Source: Kitasatospora sp. NBC_00240 (GTDB lineage: Bacteria > Actinomycetota > Actinomycetes > Streptomycetales > Streptomycetaceae). From it: a stretch of 64,000 nt of DNA. The DNA lies in assembly GCF_026342405.1 (NCBI RefSeq), contig NZ_JAPEMU010000001.1, positions 3,038,001 to 3,102,000 of the forward strand, in the 5' to 3' direction. The position numbers and the translations under genes were made by a program. Positions 8,796 to 17,362 of the stretch are shown here, piece by piece. The notes beneath the pieces were generated by a model. The model had not been told where the DNA came from. It was given only the letters and a program-made list of their open reading frames with translations, and ran no database searches. Each line of letters opens with the position of its first letter. The stretch's first letter is position 1.

Positions 8796-10358
8796 TTGAC
8801 CCCGATGCCCGCGACGACCGGTGCCGGTGCCCAGCACGGTCGCGCCGTCGATCCGCTCTTCCTCGCCCACCCCCTGCGCGCCCTGGCCGACGCGGCGCTC
8901 ACCCGGGCTCGCGAACTAGGCGTCACACATGCCGACTTCCGCCTGGAGCGGGTTCGCAGCGCCTCCTGGCGGCTGCGGGACGCCCGGCCGGCCGGCACCA
9001 CCGACAGCGTCCAGCTCGGCTTCGCCGTCCGGGTGCTGCTGGACGGCGCCTGGGGCTTCGCCGCCGGGGTGGACCTGACCACCGACGCGGTGGCCCGGGT
9101 CGCCGAGCAGGCGGTGGCGGTGGCCCGGCTCTCCGGCGGGATCAGCCGGGCCGCGGGCTCGAAGGACGTGGTCGAGCTGGCCGAGGAGCCGGTCTACCCG
9201 GACGCGACCTGGATCTCGTCGTACGAGGTGAACCCGTTCGAGGTGCCGGACGCGGAGAAGACGGCGCTGCTGGCCGACTGGAGCCGGCGGCTGCTGGCCG
9301 CCGACGGCGTCTCGCACGTCAGGGCGAGCCTGCTGACGGTGCAGGAGAACAAGTTCTACGCCGACACCGCGGGCACCATGACCACCCAACAGCGGATTCG
9401 GCTGCACCCCGAGGTGGAGGCCACCTCGGTCGACGGGCGGACCGGTGCCTTCGACTCGATGCGGACGCTGGCGCCGCCGGTCGGGCGGGGCTTCGAGTAC
9501 CTGCGCGGCACCGGCTGGGACTGGGACGCCGAACTGGCCGAACTGCCCACGCTGCTGGCCGAGAAGATGAAGGCGCCGGGCGTCGAGGCCGGCGTGTACG
9601 ACCTGGTGGTCGACCCGTCCAACCTCTGGCTGACCATCCACGAGTCGATCGGCCACGCCACCGAGCTGGACCGGGCGCTCGGCTACGAGGCCGCCTACGC
9701 GGGCACCTCCTTCGCCACCTTCGACAAGCTCGGCAGCCTGCGGTACGGCTCCGGCCTGATGCACGTCACCGGCGACCGGACGGCCGAGCACGGCCTGTCC
9801 ACCATCGGCTACGACGACGAGGGGGTGGCCACCCAGTCCTGGGACCTGGTGAAGGACGGCGTCCTGACCGGCTACCAGCTGGACCGCGGCATGGCCGCGC
9901 TGAAGGGCCTCGGCCGCTCCAACGGCTGCGCGTTCGCGGACTCCCCCGCGCACGTGCCGGTGCAGCGGATGGCCAACGTCTCGCTGCAGCCGGCCGCGGA
10001 CGGCCCGGACACCGCGGGCCTGTTCGAGGGCGTGGAGAAGGGTCTGTACATCGTCGGCGACCGCTCCTGGTCGATCGACATGCAGCGGTACAACTTCCAG
10101 TTCACCGGCCAGCGCGCCTACGCGATCCGGGGCGGCCGGCTCGCCGGCCAGGTGAAGGACTTCGCCTACCAGGCCACCACCACCGACTTCTGGGGCTCGA
10201 TGGCCGCCGTCGGCGGCCCGCAGACCTACGTCCTGGGCGGGGCCTTCAACTGCGGCAAGGCGCAGCCGGGCCAGGCCGCTGCGGTCAGCCACGGCTGCCC
10301 GTCCGCGCTCTTCCGCAACGTCAACGTGCTCAACACCCAGCAGGAGGCGGGTCACTGA
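8796..10358 (+). CDS. tldD: TldD/PmbA family metallopeptidase, TldD subunit
   Basis: This protein of about 520 residues carries HESIGHATE, the HExxxH zinc motif of TldD. TldD/TldE pairs form a zinc protease that degrades unfolded peptides and matures some RiPP precursors. The TTG at 8796 is 5 nt from AGGGAG; an ATG at 8805 is the alternative. The stop overlaps the start of the next gene by one base (TGATG), so both subunits are translated together. No RiPP precursor is apparent nearby, so a general role is more likely. Confidence 0.92.
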   Translation: MTPMPATTGAGAQHGRAVDPLFLAHPLRALADAALTRARELGVTHADFRLERVRSASWRLRDARPAGTTDSVQLGFAVRVLLDGAWGFAAGVDLTTDAVARVAEQAVAVARLSGGISRAAGSKDVVELAEEPVYPDATWISSYEVNPFEVPDAEKTALLADWSRRLLAADGVSHVRASLLTVQENKFYADTAGTMTTQQRIRLHPEVEATSVDGRTGAFDSMRTLAPPVGRGFEYLRGTGWDWDAELAELPTLLAEKMKAPGVEAGVYDLVVDPSNLWLTIHESIGHATELDRALGYEAAYAGTSFATFDKLGSLRYGSGLMHVTGDRTAEHGLSTIGYDDEGVATQSWDLVKDGVLTGYQLDRGMAALKGLGRSNGCAFADSPAHVPVQRMANVSLQPAADGPDTAGLFEGVEKGLYIVGDRSWSIDMQRYNFQFTGQRAYAIRGGRLAGQVKDFAYQATTTDFWGSMAAVGGPQTYVLGGAFNCGKAQPGQAAAVSHGCPSALFRNVNVLNTQQEAGH

Positions 10359-11755
10359 TGGCCGCGATCCAACCCCACGAACTGGTCGAGCGGGCGCTCG
10401 GACTCTCCCGCGCCGACGGCTGCCTGGTGATCGCCGACGAGGAGTCGACCGCGAACCTGCGCTGGGCCGGGAACGCGCTGACCACCAACGGCGTCACCCG
10501 GGGCCGGCGGCTCACGGTGATCTCCACCGTCGACGGCGGGCAGGGCACCGCGTCCGGCGTGGTGGCCCGCGAGGCCGTCACGCTCGACGAGGTGGAGAGC
10601 CTGGTCCGGGCCTCCGAGGCGGCCGCCCGCGACGCCGGCCCGGCCGAGGACGCCCAGCCGCTGATCGCCGACCGGCCGTCCTCCCCCGACTTCACCGAGC
10701 CCCCGGCCGGGACCACGGTCGAGGTGTTCGCGGACTTCGCGCCCGCGCTGGGCGCCGCCTTCGCCCGGGCCGCCGCCCAGGGCGAGCTGCTGTACGGCTT
10801 CGCCCGCCACGAGGTGACCTCCAGCTACCTCGGTACCTCCACCGGCCTGCGGCTGCGGCACGACCAGCCGACCGGCACGGTCGAGCTGAACGCCAAGACC
10901 GCCGACCTCACCGGCTCCGCCTGGGCCGGCGCCGCCACCCGGGACTTCCGGGACGTGGACGTCACCGAGCTGCACCGCACCCTCACCGAGCGCCTCGCCT
11001 GGGGCGGGCGGCGGATCGACCTGCCGGCCGGCCGCTACGAGACGCTGCTGCCGCCCTCGGCCGTCGCCGACCTGATGGTCTACCTGAGCTGGTCGTCCGG
11101 CGGCCGGGACGCGGCCGAGGGCCGCACGGTCTTCTCCAAGCCGGGTGGCGGCACCCGGATCGGCGACAAGCTCGGCAAGCTGCCGCTGACGCTGCGCTCC
11201 GACCCGGCCGAGCCGGGGCTGGAGGCCGCGCCCTTCGTGCTCACCCACGCGACCGGCGGCGACTCCTCGGTGTTCGACAACGGCCTGCCGCTGGGCGCCA
11301 CCGACTGGATCCGCGACGGCGAGCTGACCAACCTGCTCACCACCCGGCACTCGACCGGCCTGACCGGCCTGCCGCTCACCCCGGCCGTCGACAACCTGGT
11401 GCTGGAGAGCGGCGACCAGGCCGCCGCGCCGACGCTGGAGGAGATGATCGCCCGCACGGAGCGCGGGCTGCTGCTCACCTGCCTCTGGTACATCCGGGAG
11501 GTCGACCCGGCGACGCTGCTGCTCACCGGCCTCACCCGGGACGGCGTCTACCTGGTCGAGAACGGCGAGGTGGTCGCCGCCGTGAACAACTTCCGTTTCA
11601 ACGAGTCGCCCGTGGACCTGCTCGGGCGGATCACCGAGGTGGGCCGCACCGAACGCTGCCTGCCGCGCGAGTGGGGCGACTGGTTCACCCGCGCCGCGAT
11701 GCCGCCCGTCCGGGTGGCGGACTTCAACATGAGCTCCGTGAGCCAGGCCTCGTAG
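10358..11755 (+). CDS. tldE: TldD/PmbA family protein, TldE (PmbA) subunit
   Basis: This 465-residue partner of TldD lacks the HExxxH motif, as expected for the non-catalytic TldE half that forms the chamber with TldD. Conserved family stretches such as LLTGLTRDGVYLVENGEV and the C-terminal NFRFNESP are present. It starts in a TGATG overlap with tldD. About 30 bp separate it from kptA, which is on the same strand and may be read through. Confidence 0.92.
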   Translation: MAAIQPHELVERALGLSRADGCLVIADEESTANLRWAGNALTTNGVTRGRRLTVISTVDGGQGTASGVVAREAVTLDEVESLVRASEAAARDAGPAEDAQPLIADRPSSPDFTEPPAGTTVEVFADFAPALGAAFARAAAQGELLYGFARHEVTSSYLGTSTGLRLRHDQPTGTVELNAKTADLTGSAWAGAATRDFRDVDVTELHRTLTERLAWGGRRIDLPAGRYETLLPPSAVADLMVYLSWSSGGRDAAEGRTVFSKPGGGTRIGDKLGKLPLTLRSDPAEPGLEAAPFVLTHATGGDSSVFDNGLPLGATDWIRDGELTNLLTTRHSTGLTGLPLTPAVDNLVLESGDQAAAPTLEEMIARTERGLLLTCLWYIREVDPATLLLTGLTRDGVYLVENGEVVAAVNNFRFNESPVDLLGRITEVGRTERCLPREWGDWFTRAAMPPVRVADFNMSSVSQAS

Positions 11756-11785
11756 GAGCCCTGACCCGACAGGGACGATGGAAGA

Positions 11786-12337
11786 GTGGACGAGAAACGC
11801 ACGGTCAAGACCTCCAAGATGCTCTCGCGCATCCTGCGGCACGATCCGGCCTCGGTGGGCGTCACGCTGGACGAGGCGGGCTGGGTCCGGGTGGACGTGC
11901 TGCTCGCCGCGCTGGCCCGGCACCGCCGGGCGGTGAGCCGCGCCGAGCTGGACCACGTGGTCGAGACGAACAACAAGCGCCGGTTCGCCTTCTCCGACGA
12001 CGGCCTGTCGATCCGGGCCAGCCAGGGCCACTCGGTGGCGGTCGACCTCGGCCTGACCGCCACCGAGCCGCCCCCGGTGCTCTACCACGGCACCGCCGTC
12101 CGGACTTTGGAGGCGATCTTCCGGGACGGGCTGCTGCCGATGGCGCGCCAGGACGTCCACCTGTCCGCCGACACCGGGACGGCCGTCCGGGTCGGCTCCC
12201 GGCACGGGCGTCCGGCGGTGCTGGTGGTGGACGCCGCCGCAATGGCGGCGGCCGGGCACGAGTTCCGGGTCAGCGCCAACGGGGTCTGGCTGACGGACTC
12301 GGTGGCGCCGCGGTACCTGAGCAGGTCCGACGGCTGA
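11786..12337 (+). CDS. kptA: RNA 2'-phosphotransferase, Tpt1/KptA family
   Basis: This 183-residue, full-length enzyme would transfer an internal RNA 2'-phosphate to NAD+, giving ADP-ribose 1''-2''-cyclic phosphate. Conserved elements are LSRILRHDP (Arg18-His19), NNKRRF, RASQGHS (77-83), LYHGT and RQDVHLS. The GTG start follows GATGGAAG. In eukaryotes Tpt1 completes tRNA splicing; bacteria lack that pathway, so the substrate here is unknown and may be damaged RNA or another 2'-phosphorylated or 5'-phosphorylated nucleic acid. It follows tldE on the same strand and is closed by a hairpin. Confidence 0.9.
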   Translation: MDEKRTVKTSKMLSRILRHDPASVGVTLDEAGWVRVDVLLAALARHRRAVSRAELDHVVETNNKRRFAFSDDGLSIRASQGHSVAVDLGLTATEPPPVLYHGTAVRTLEAIFRDGLLPMARQDVHLSADTGTAVRVGSRHGRPAVLVVDAAAMAAAGHEFRVSANGVWLTDSVAPRYLSRSDG

Positions 12338-12359
12338 GCACGAGCTGAGCTCCGCAGGC

Positions 12360-12396
12360 GGGGAAGGCCCCGGCCGGACCGGCCGGGGCCTTCCCC
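12360..12396. terminator. Terminator hairpin after kptA
   Basis: Perfect 16-bp arms (12360-12375, 12381-12396) surround a 5-nt loop. It lies between kptA (plus) and the convergent GlsB-like gene (minus). Confidence 0.85.
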
Positions 12397-12431
12397 ACCG
12401 GTACGACCGGCCGGGGGTGACGCCCGGGCGG

Positions 12432-12698
12432 TCAGTGCTGCTTGCGGCCCGCCCAGAGCGGCGCGACCGTCGCGATCACCACGATCGCCGCACCCAGCTG
12501 GAAGAGATGGCGCCACCAGTCGATCCCGCTGGTGTTCGCCACCCCGAAGACATGGGCCACGCCGTTCCCGATCATCGCGCCGATCATGCCGAGGATCATG
12601 GTGAGCCAGAGCGGGACGTCCTGCTTGCCCGGGATCAGCAGCCGGGCGATCACACCGAGGACCAGCCCTTCGATCAGTGCCGAGACGATTGCCCACAT
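12432..12698 (-). CDS. GlsB/YeaQ/YmgE family stress membrane protein
   Basis: This 88-residue protein has three hydrophobic segments (IVSALIEGLVLGVIARLL, LTMILGMIGAMIGNGVAHV and LFQLGAAIVVIATVAPLW) and the PGK(Q)D loop of the transglycosylase-associated GlsB/YeaQ family. These are small inner-membrane proteins induced by stress, with no settled biochemical role. I chose the ATG preceded by GGGAG rather than an upstream in-frame ATG lacking a ribosome site. Confidence 0.85.
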   Translation of the reverse strand: MWAIVSALIEGLVLGVIARLLIPGKQDVPLWLTMILGMIGAMIGNGVAHVFGVANTSGIDWWRHLFQLGAAIVVIATVAPLWAGRKQH

Positions 12699-12928
12699 GC
12701 CAGCTCCCAGGGATCGGGGCCGCCGACGGCCGGTGGCGTTCCCCTTGCAGCTCACAGTCTTGGCGCCGTTCGGCCCAAGCGCACCCCGGACGGGCCGCCG
12801 CCCCGGCCCGGGCCCGGGCGCGGCGCGGCAGCCGGTTCCTCCCCCACTCTCCTGAAGGGCGCCGCCGCGGCGTACGGTGAGGAGGGCCGCACGGCGAGGC
12901 GTGCGGGTGCAGACGAAGGCGGTAGGAC

Positions 12929-13285
12929 ATGGGCAGGAGCGCCGGCGGCGGACCGGTCTTCCGGATCACCGGAGCGCGGAGCAGTCTCACCGAGGATGTC
13001 CGCGGGCGCCAGCGCCGCTACGTCATCTCGATGCTGGTCCGCACCCTCTGCGTACTGCTCGCAGTGATCATGTGGGACGTCCAGCGGTACGTCGCCTTCG
13101 TCGCGCTGGCCGGCGGCGTGCTGCTGCCGTACTTCGCGGTGCTGATCGCCAACGCCGGCCGGGAGCGGGCGCCCGGGCTGCCGAGCACCTTCGCCGTCCC
13201 GGCCGAGACTCCGCTGATGCTGGGACCGGGCGGAACGGGCGGCGGCGGGGCCGCACCGGCGGCACCCGGAGCCAAGGACGAGTGA
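12929..13285 (+). CDS. DUF3099 membrane protein
   Basis: This 118-residue actinobacterial protein has a cytoplasmic N-terminus (FRITGARSSLTEDVRGRQRRY, characteristic of DUF3099), two hydrophobic helices (about 33-50 and 55-75) and a Gly/Pro/Ala-rich tail. Its function is unknown. The ATG is preceded by GGCGGTAGGAC. A short hairpin lies about 70 bp after the stop. Confidence 0.85.
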   Translation: MGRSAGGGPVFRITGARSSLTEDVRGRQRRYVISMLVRTLCVLLAVIMWDVQRYVAFVALAGGVLLPYFAVLIANAGRERAPGLPSTFAVPAETPLMLGPGGTGGGGAAPAAPGAKDE

Positions 13286-13627
13286 CTGTCCGTTTCCTCC
13301 GGATTGCCGATGTTTAGTCCGGCGGAAAGCTCAAACCACCCTCAGATTAATCATGAAAGAGCCCCCCGAAAGGGCTCTCAGCCGTGACATACTGCGTACG
13401 CGCTCCGCATCCCCCGTCGGAGCGACGGACCGACGCCGGGCGGCTCCCCCCGTGGCTGCCCGGCGTCGCCATGCCCGCACCCGGTCAGGTCGCACGCCAT
13501 CAGGTCGCCCGCGGTACGACCGGGCCCGGCCGCGCCGGGGGGCGCCCGACGGGTGCGAGAGACTGGCGGTGCACACTCCCGCCCCTCCCCCGAGCCGGAG
13601 GGCCCCGACGCCACAGGACGGCCCGCG
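13286..13627. other. Intergenic region with hairpin, no gene seen
   Basis: This holds the terminator at 13358-13378 in a locally AT-richer patch (CAGATTAATCATGAAAG) and otherwise GC-rich DNA leading to the small Cys/His protein gene. I see no convincing reading frame; the frames here lack the codon bias of neighbouring genes. Confidence 0.5.
13358..13378. terminator. Hairpin downstream of the DUF3099 gene
   Basis: AGAGCCC and GGGCTCT (7-bp arms) flank a 7-nt loop, preceded by an A-rich stretch, so on the minus strand it resembles a classical rho-independent terminator. Confidence 0.6.
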
Positions 13628-13948
13628 ATGACCCCCCAGGACGACCAGCAGCCCTCACTCAGCCTCTTCGCCGGCGCGGCGGGGCAACCGGAGAGCCCGA
13701 TCTGCTCGGGCAAGGGGTGCCGGGCCGCCGCCGTCTGGGTGCTGGTGTGGAACAACCCCAAGCTGCACACCCCGGACCGCCGCAAGACCTGGCTGGCCTG
13801 CGACGACCACCGCGAGCACCTCTCGCAGTTCCTGAGCGTGCGGGGGTTCCTCAAGGAGGTCCTGCCGTTCGCCGAGTGGACGGCGGCCCAGGCCCAGGCC
13901 GGAGCACAGTCGCAGCCGCACCCGCCGGCCGCACCCGCCGGGGCCTGA
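13628..13948 (+). CDS. Small conserved actinobacterial protein with Cys/His cluster
   Basis: This 106-residue protein has a core (about 25-80) with CSGKGC, then LACDDHREHL, suggesting a zinc site made of three Cys and one or two His. The segment WNNPKLHTPDRRKTWLACDDH looks strongly conserved. Homologues in some actinobacterial genomes are labelled acetone carboxylase, with no support visible here. The gene converges on moaA. I chose the ATG at 13628 because the upstream frame loses coding character. The function is unknown. Confidence 0.7.
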   Translation: MTPQDDQQPSLSLFAGAAGQPESPICSGKGCRAAAVWVLVWNNPKLHTPDRRKTWLACDDHREHLSQFLSVRGFLKEVLPFAEWTAAQAQAGAQSQPHPPAAPAGA

Positions 13949-14008
13949 CCGGATCGCCGCCGCTCCCGACCGGTCGCTCCCGGCCGGACCGGACCGGGGC
14001 TCCGGCCC

Positions 14009-14998
14009 TCAGCCGCCGATCGCCGACATCGGCCGTTCGGGCTGCAGGAACGCGGGGTCGTCGATGCCGGCCCCGGCCTTCTTGCCCCACATCGCGGCCT
14101 TCCACAGCGCGCCGATCTCGGCGTCCGCCGCACCGGAGCGCAGGGCGGTGCGCAGGTCCGTCTCCCCGGTGGCGAACAGGCAGTTGCGGACCTGGCCGTC
14201 GGCCGTCAGCCGGGTGCGGTCGCAGGCCCGGCAGAACGGCCGGGTGACCGAGGCGATCACCCCGACGCTCGCCGGCCCGCCGTCGACCAGCCAGCGCTCC
14301 GCCGGCGCGGCGCCGCGGTCGGCAGAGGGCTCCGCGGTGAGCTCGAAGGCCTCGGTGAGGCGGCCGAGGATCTCCTCGGCGGTGACCATCTGCGAGCGGT
14401 CCCAGCCGTGCTGGGCGTCCAGCGGCATCTGCTCGATGAACCGCAGTTCGTAGCCGCGCTCCAGGCACCAGCCGAGCAGGTCGGCCGCCTCGTGGTCGTT
14501 GACCCCGCGCATCAGGACGGCGTTCAGCTTCACCGGGTTCAGCCCGGCGGCCTCGGCGGCGGCCAGGCCCGCCAGCACGTCGTGGTGGCGGCGCCGGCGG
14601 GTCAGGCTGTGGAAGGTGTCCGGGTCCAGGGTGTCCAGCGAGACGTTCACCCGGTCCAGCCCGGCGGCCTGCAGGGCGGTGGCGGTGCGGGCCAGGCCGA
14701 TGCCGTTGGTGGTGAGCGAGAGTTCCGGGCGGGGCGCCAGCTCCGCGCAGGCGGCGACGATGCCGACCAGCCCCGGGCGCAGCAGCGGCTCGCCGCCGGT
14801 GAAGCGGACCTCGCGGACACCGAGGTCGCGCACGGCGATGGTGACCAGCCGGACGATCTCCTCGTCGGTGAGCAGCTCCGGCTTGGCGAGCCACTGCAGG
14901 CCCTCCTCGGGCATGCAGTAGGTGCAGCGCAGGTTGCACCGATCGGTGAGGGAGACGCGCAGATCGACGGCCTGGCGGCCGAAGGTGTCGAGGAGCAC
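14009..14998 (-). CDS. moaA: GTP 3',8-cyclase (molybdenum cofactor biosynthesis)
   Basis: This 329-residue radical SAM enzyme converts GTP to 3',8-cyclo-7,8-dihydro-GTP, the first step of molybdopterin synthesis. The N-terminal SAM cluster motif is CNLRCTYC (C21, C25, C28), and the second cluster is in [10 protein letters not shown] with a later Cys in RNCLF. The C-terminus ends in the functionally required Gly-Gly (SAIGG). The GTG start has AGGGAAGGGG upstream. Other moa genes are not in the window. Confidence 0.96.
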   Translation of the reverse strand: MLLDTFGRQAVDLRVSLTDRCNLRCTYCMPEEGLQWLAKPELLTDEEIVRLVTIAVRDLGVREVRFTGGEPLLRPGLVGIVAACAELAPRPELSLTTNGIGLARTATALQAAGLDRVNVSLDTLDPDTFHSLTRRRRHHDVLAGLAAAEAAGLNPVKLNAVLMRGVNDHEAADLLGWCLERGYELRFIEQMPLDAQHGWDRSQMVTAEEILGRLTEAFELTAEPSADRGAAPAERWLVDGGPASVGVIASVTRPFCRACDRTRLTADGQVRNCLFATGETDLRTALRSGAADAEIGALWKAAMWGKKAGAGIDDPAFLQPERPMSAIGG

Positions 14999-15107
14999 GG
15001 TGGGCCCCTTCCCTGGAGTGCGGCCGGCCCGGCCGCCATCACGGCGGGCCGGGCCAGCTTAACCGCAGGGACCGCCACCGCCCGGTGGCGTCCGTCCGGT
15101 GGGAAAA

Positions 15108-16751
15108 CTAGTGCGCGCCCAGTCCGGTGAGGGAGCGGACCTCCAGTTCAGCGTACTTCGCCGGGTCGGCGTCCTCCTTGGAGAGCAGGGTGCCGATCCA
15201 GCCGAGCAGGAAGCCGACCGGGATGGAGACCAGGCCGGGGTTCTCCAGCGGGAACCAGTGGAAGTCGGAGTGCGGCAGCAGCGAGGTGGGCTTGCCGGAG
15301 ACCACGGTGGAGAAGACCACCAGCAGCACCGAGCTGAGCAGGCCGCCGTAGACCGAGCAGACCGCGCCCCTGGTGTTGAAGCGCTTCCAGAACAGCGAGT
15401 AGAGCAGGGTGGGCAGGTTCGCCGAGGCGGCCACCGCGAAGGCCAACGCGACCAGCGCGGCGGTGTTGAGCTTCTCGGCGAAGATGCTGAGCACGATGGC
15501 GACCGCGCCGATCGCGACCGCCGCGAGCTTGGCGGAGCGGACCTCCTCCTTCTCGGTGACCTTGCCGCGCCGGATCACGTTGGCGTACAGATCGTGGGCG
15601 AAGGAGGCCGAGGAGGCCAGGGTCAGCCCGGCCACCACGGCCAGGATGGTGGCGAACGCGACGGCCGAGATCACCGCGAGCAGCACGGCTCCGCCGGTCG
15701 AGCCGGCGCCGCCTCCGAGCTTCTCGGCCAGCAGCGGGGCGGCGGTGTTGCCGGCCGCGTTGGAGGCCTTGATCACCTTGGGGCCGACCAGCGCCGCGGC
15801 GCCGAAGCCCAGCGCCAGGGTCATCAGGTAGAAGCCGCCGATGATGCCGATCGCCCAGAGCACGGACTTGCGCGCGGCCCGGGCGGTCGGGACGGTGTAG
15901 AACCGCACCAGGATGTGCGGCAGGCCCGCGGTGCCCAGCACCAGGGCCAGGCCCAGGCTGAGGAAGTCGAGCTTGGTGGTGCCGGAGGCCCCGTACTTGA
16001 GGCCGGGCTCCAGGAAGGCGTTGGCCTTGCCGCTGGCGTCGGCGGCGGCGCCGAGCAGCGCCGAGATGTTGAAGTGGTACTTGGCGAGCACCAGGACGGT
16101 CATCAGCGCGGTGCCGGCGATCAGCAGCACCGCCTTGACGATCTGCACCCAGGTGGTGCCCTTCATACCGCCGATGGCGACGTAGACGACCATCAGCGCG
16201 CCGACCGCGACGATCGTCCAGCGCTTGGCGGCGCCGCCCTCGACGCCGAGCAGCAGGGCCACCAGGGAGCCCGCGCCGACCATCTGGGCGAGCAGGTAGA
16301 AGATCGACACCACGATGGTGGAGATGCCGGCGGCGGTCCGCACCGGCCGCTGGCGCATCCGGAAGGCCAGCACGTCGGCCATGGTGTAGCGGCCGGAGTT
16401 GCGCAGCGGCTCGGCCACCAGCAGCAGGGCGACCAGCCAGGCCACCAGGAAGCCGATGGAGTACAGGAAGCCGTCGTAGCCGAACAGCGCGATGGCGCCG
16501 GCGATGCCGAGGAAGGAGGCGGCGGACATGTAGTCGCCGGAGATGGCGAGGCCGTTCTGGAAGCCGGTGAAGCCGCGGCCGCCGGCGTAGAAGTCGGAGG
16601 CGTCCTTGGTCTGCCGGCCGGCCCAGACGGTGATGCCCAGGGTGGCGAGGACGAACAGGCCGAACAGCGTCATCGTCAGGCCGCGGTGCTCGGTCGCGGC
16701 GGTGGCCAGCTGACCGGCCGCCAGCCGGCCGGCGGCCGAGTGGGTGCTCAT
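15108..16751 (-). CDS. Sodium:solute symporter, acetate/monocarboxylate type
   Basis: This 547-residue protein has about 13 predicted membrane helices and belongs to the SSS family. Typical stretches are SDFYAGGRGFTGFQNGLAISGDYMS near the N-terminus and the conserved GGMKGTTWVQ. The closest functional groups are ActP acetate permease and MctC monocarboxylate transporters. It follows a DUF485 gene with a 4-bp ATGA overlap; in E. coli the equivalent yjcH-actP pair is linked to acetyl-CoA synthetase. Substrate is inferred as acetate or a similar short acid. Confidence 0.88.
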   Translation of the reverse strand: MSTHSAAGRLAAGQLATAATEHRGLTMTLFGLFVLATLGITVWAGRQTKDASDFYAGGRGFTGFQNGLAISGDYMSAASFLGIAGAIALFGYDGFLYSIGFLVAWLVALLLVAEPLRNSGRYTMADVLAFRMRQRPVRTAAGISTIVVSIFYLLAQMVGAGSLVALLLGVEGGAAKRWTIVAVGALMVVYVAIGGMKGTTWVQIVKAVLLIAGTALMTVLVLAKYHFNISALLGAAADASGKANAFLEPGLKYGASGTTKLDFLSLGLALVLGTAGLPHILVRFYTVPTARAARKSVLWAIGIIGGFYLMTLALGFGAAALVGPKVIKASNAAGNTAAPLLAEKLGGGAGSTGGAVLLAVISAVAFATILAVVAGLTLASSASFAHDLYANVIRRGKVTEKEEVRSAKLAAVAIGAVAIVLSIFAEKLNTAALVALAFAVAASANLPTLLYSLFWKRFNTRGAVCSVYGGLLSSVLLVVFSTVVSGKPTSLLPHSDFHWFPLENPGLVSIPVGFLLGWIGTLLSKEDADPAKYAELEVRSLTGLGAH

Positions 16752-17110
16752 TCGGCGGCCTCCCGGGGCGCGTGGACGGTGGCGGCCTCGTACCGGGCCC
16801 GGATGTCCGTGGCCGGCGGGTCCAGCCGGCGGTCGGCGTAGCGGGCGTACCAGGCGGCGATCGCGAAGGTGGTGACGAACTGCAGCAGGCCCAGCACCAG
16901 CGCCACGTTGACGTGTCCGGCCACCTTGGTGGCCATGAAGGCCGGGGCGTAGCTGGAGAGCAGGACGTACAGCAGGTACCAGAGGATGAAGCCGATGGTG
17001 ACGGGGAAGGCGAAACTCCGGAAGGAGCGGCGCAGTTCGCGGAACTCTGCGGTCTCCTCGATCCGTTGGACGGACGACTGCTCGGTGCTGGTCGGCGGCG
17101 GTGATTCCAC
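16748..17110 (-). CDS. DUF485 membrane protein, symporter partner
   Basis: This 120-residue protein has a cytoplasmic N-terminus and two membrane helices (about 36-58 and 66-90), with the family stretch FRELRRSFRSFAFPVT. It is the YjcH-like small partner of ActP-type symporters. Start is a GTG preceded by CAGGAGAGACC. Its last four bases overlap the start of the symporter, so the two are coupled. Confidence 0.87.
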   Translation of the reverse strand: MESPPPTSTEQSSVQRIEETAEFRELRRSFRSFAFPVTIGFILWYLLYVLLSSYAPAFMATKVAGHVNVALVLGLLQFVTTFAIAAWYARYADRRLDPPATDIRARYEAATVHAPREAAE

Positions 17111-17304
17111 TCGGTCTCTCCTGACTCCTTCGTCGGGGCGGTGCGCACGGTGGAACGACCGGACGTGAGGGGCGTCACAGTTCGGCTGTGCGCGGCTGAT
17201 GTTAGGAGTGACCTACGGGTCGCGAGAAGAGAACGGGCACGATCAGCCGGATCTTCACCCAGGAGCGCTCGCCAATTGGCCGAAACACGTCAGCTTCGGA
17301 CACA

Positions 17305-17346
17305 CAGGATCGGGGTGGCCCCGGTCCCGGAGCCACCCCGATCCTG
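17305..17346. terminator. Terminator hairpin after the alcohol dehydrogenase gene
   Basis: Perfect 15-bp arms (17305-17319, 17332-17346) surround a 12-nt loop, just past the stop of the minus-strand dehydrogenase. Confidence 0.85.
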
Positions 17347-17362
17347 CGTGTCCCGCCCTGGT

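Noticed and set aside
8916..10355. Long open frame antisense to tldD
   Set aside because: The plus strand encodes a clear TldD with HESIGHATE; the antisense frame is compositional.
14999..15107. Molybdenum-cofactor riboswitch near moaA
   Set aside because: The leader of moaA overlaps the end of the symporter region and is too short and lacks the conserved core; I see only a ribosome site.
15099..16841. 580-codon plus-strand frame opposite the symporter
   Set aside because: Low-complexity Gly/Arg/His/Gln translation mirrors membrane-protein codons on the real strand.
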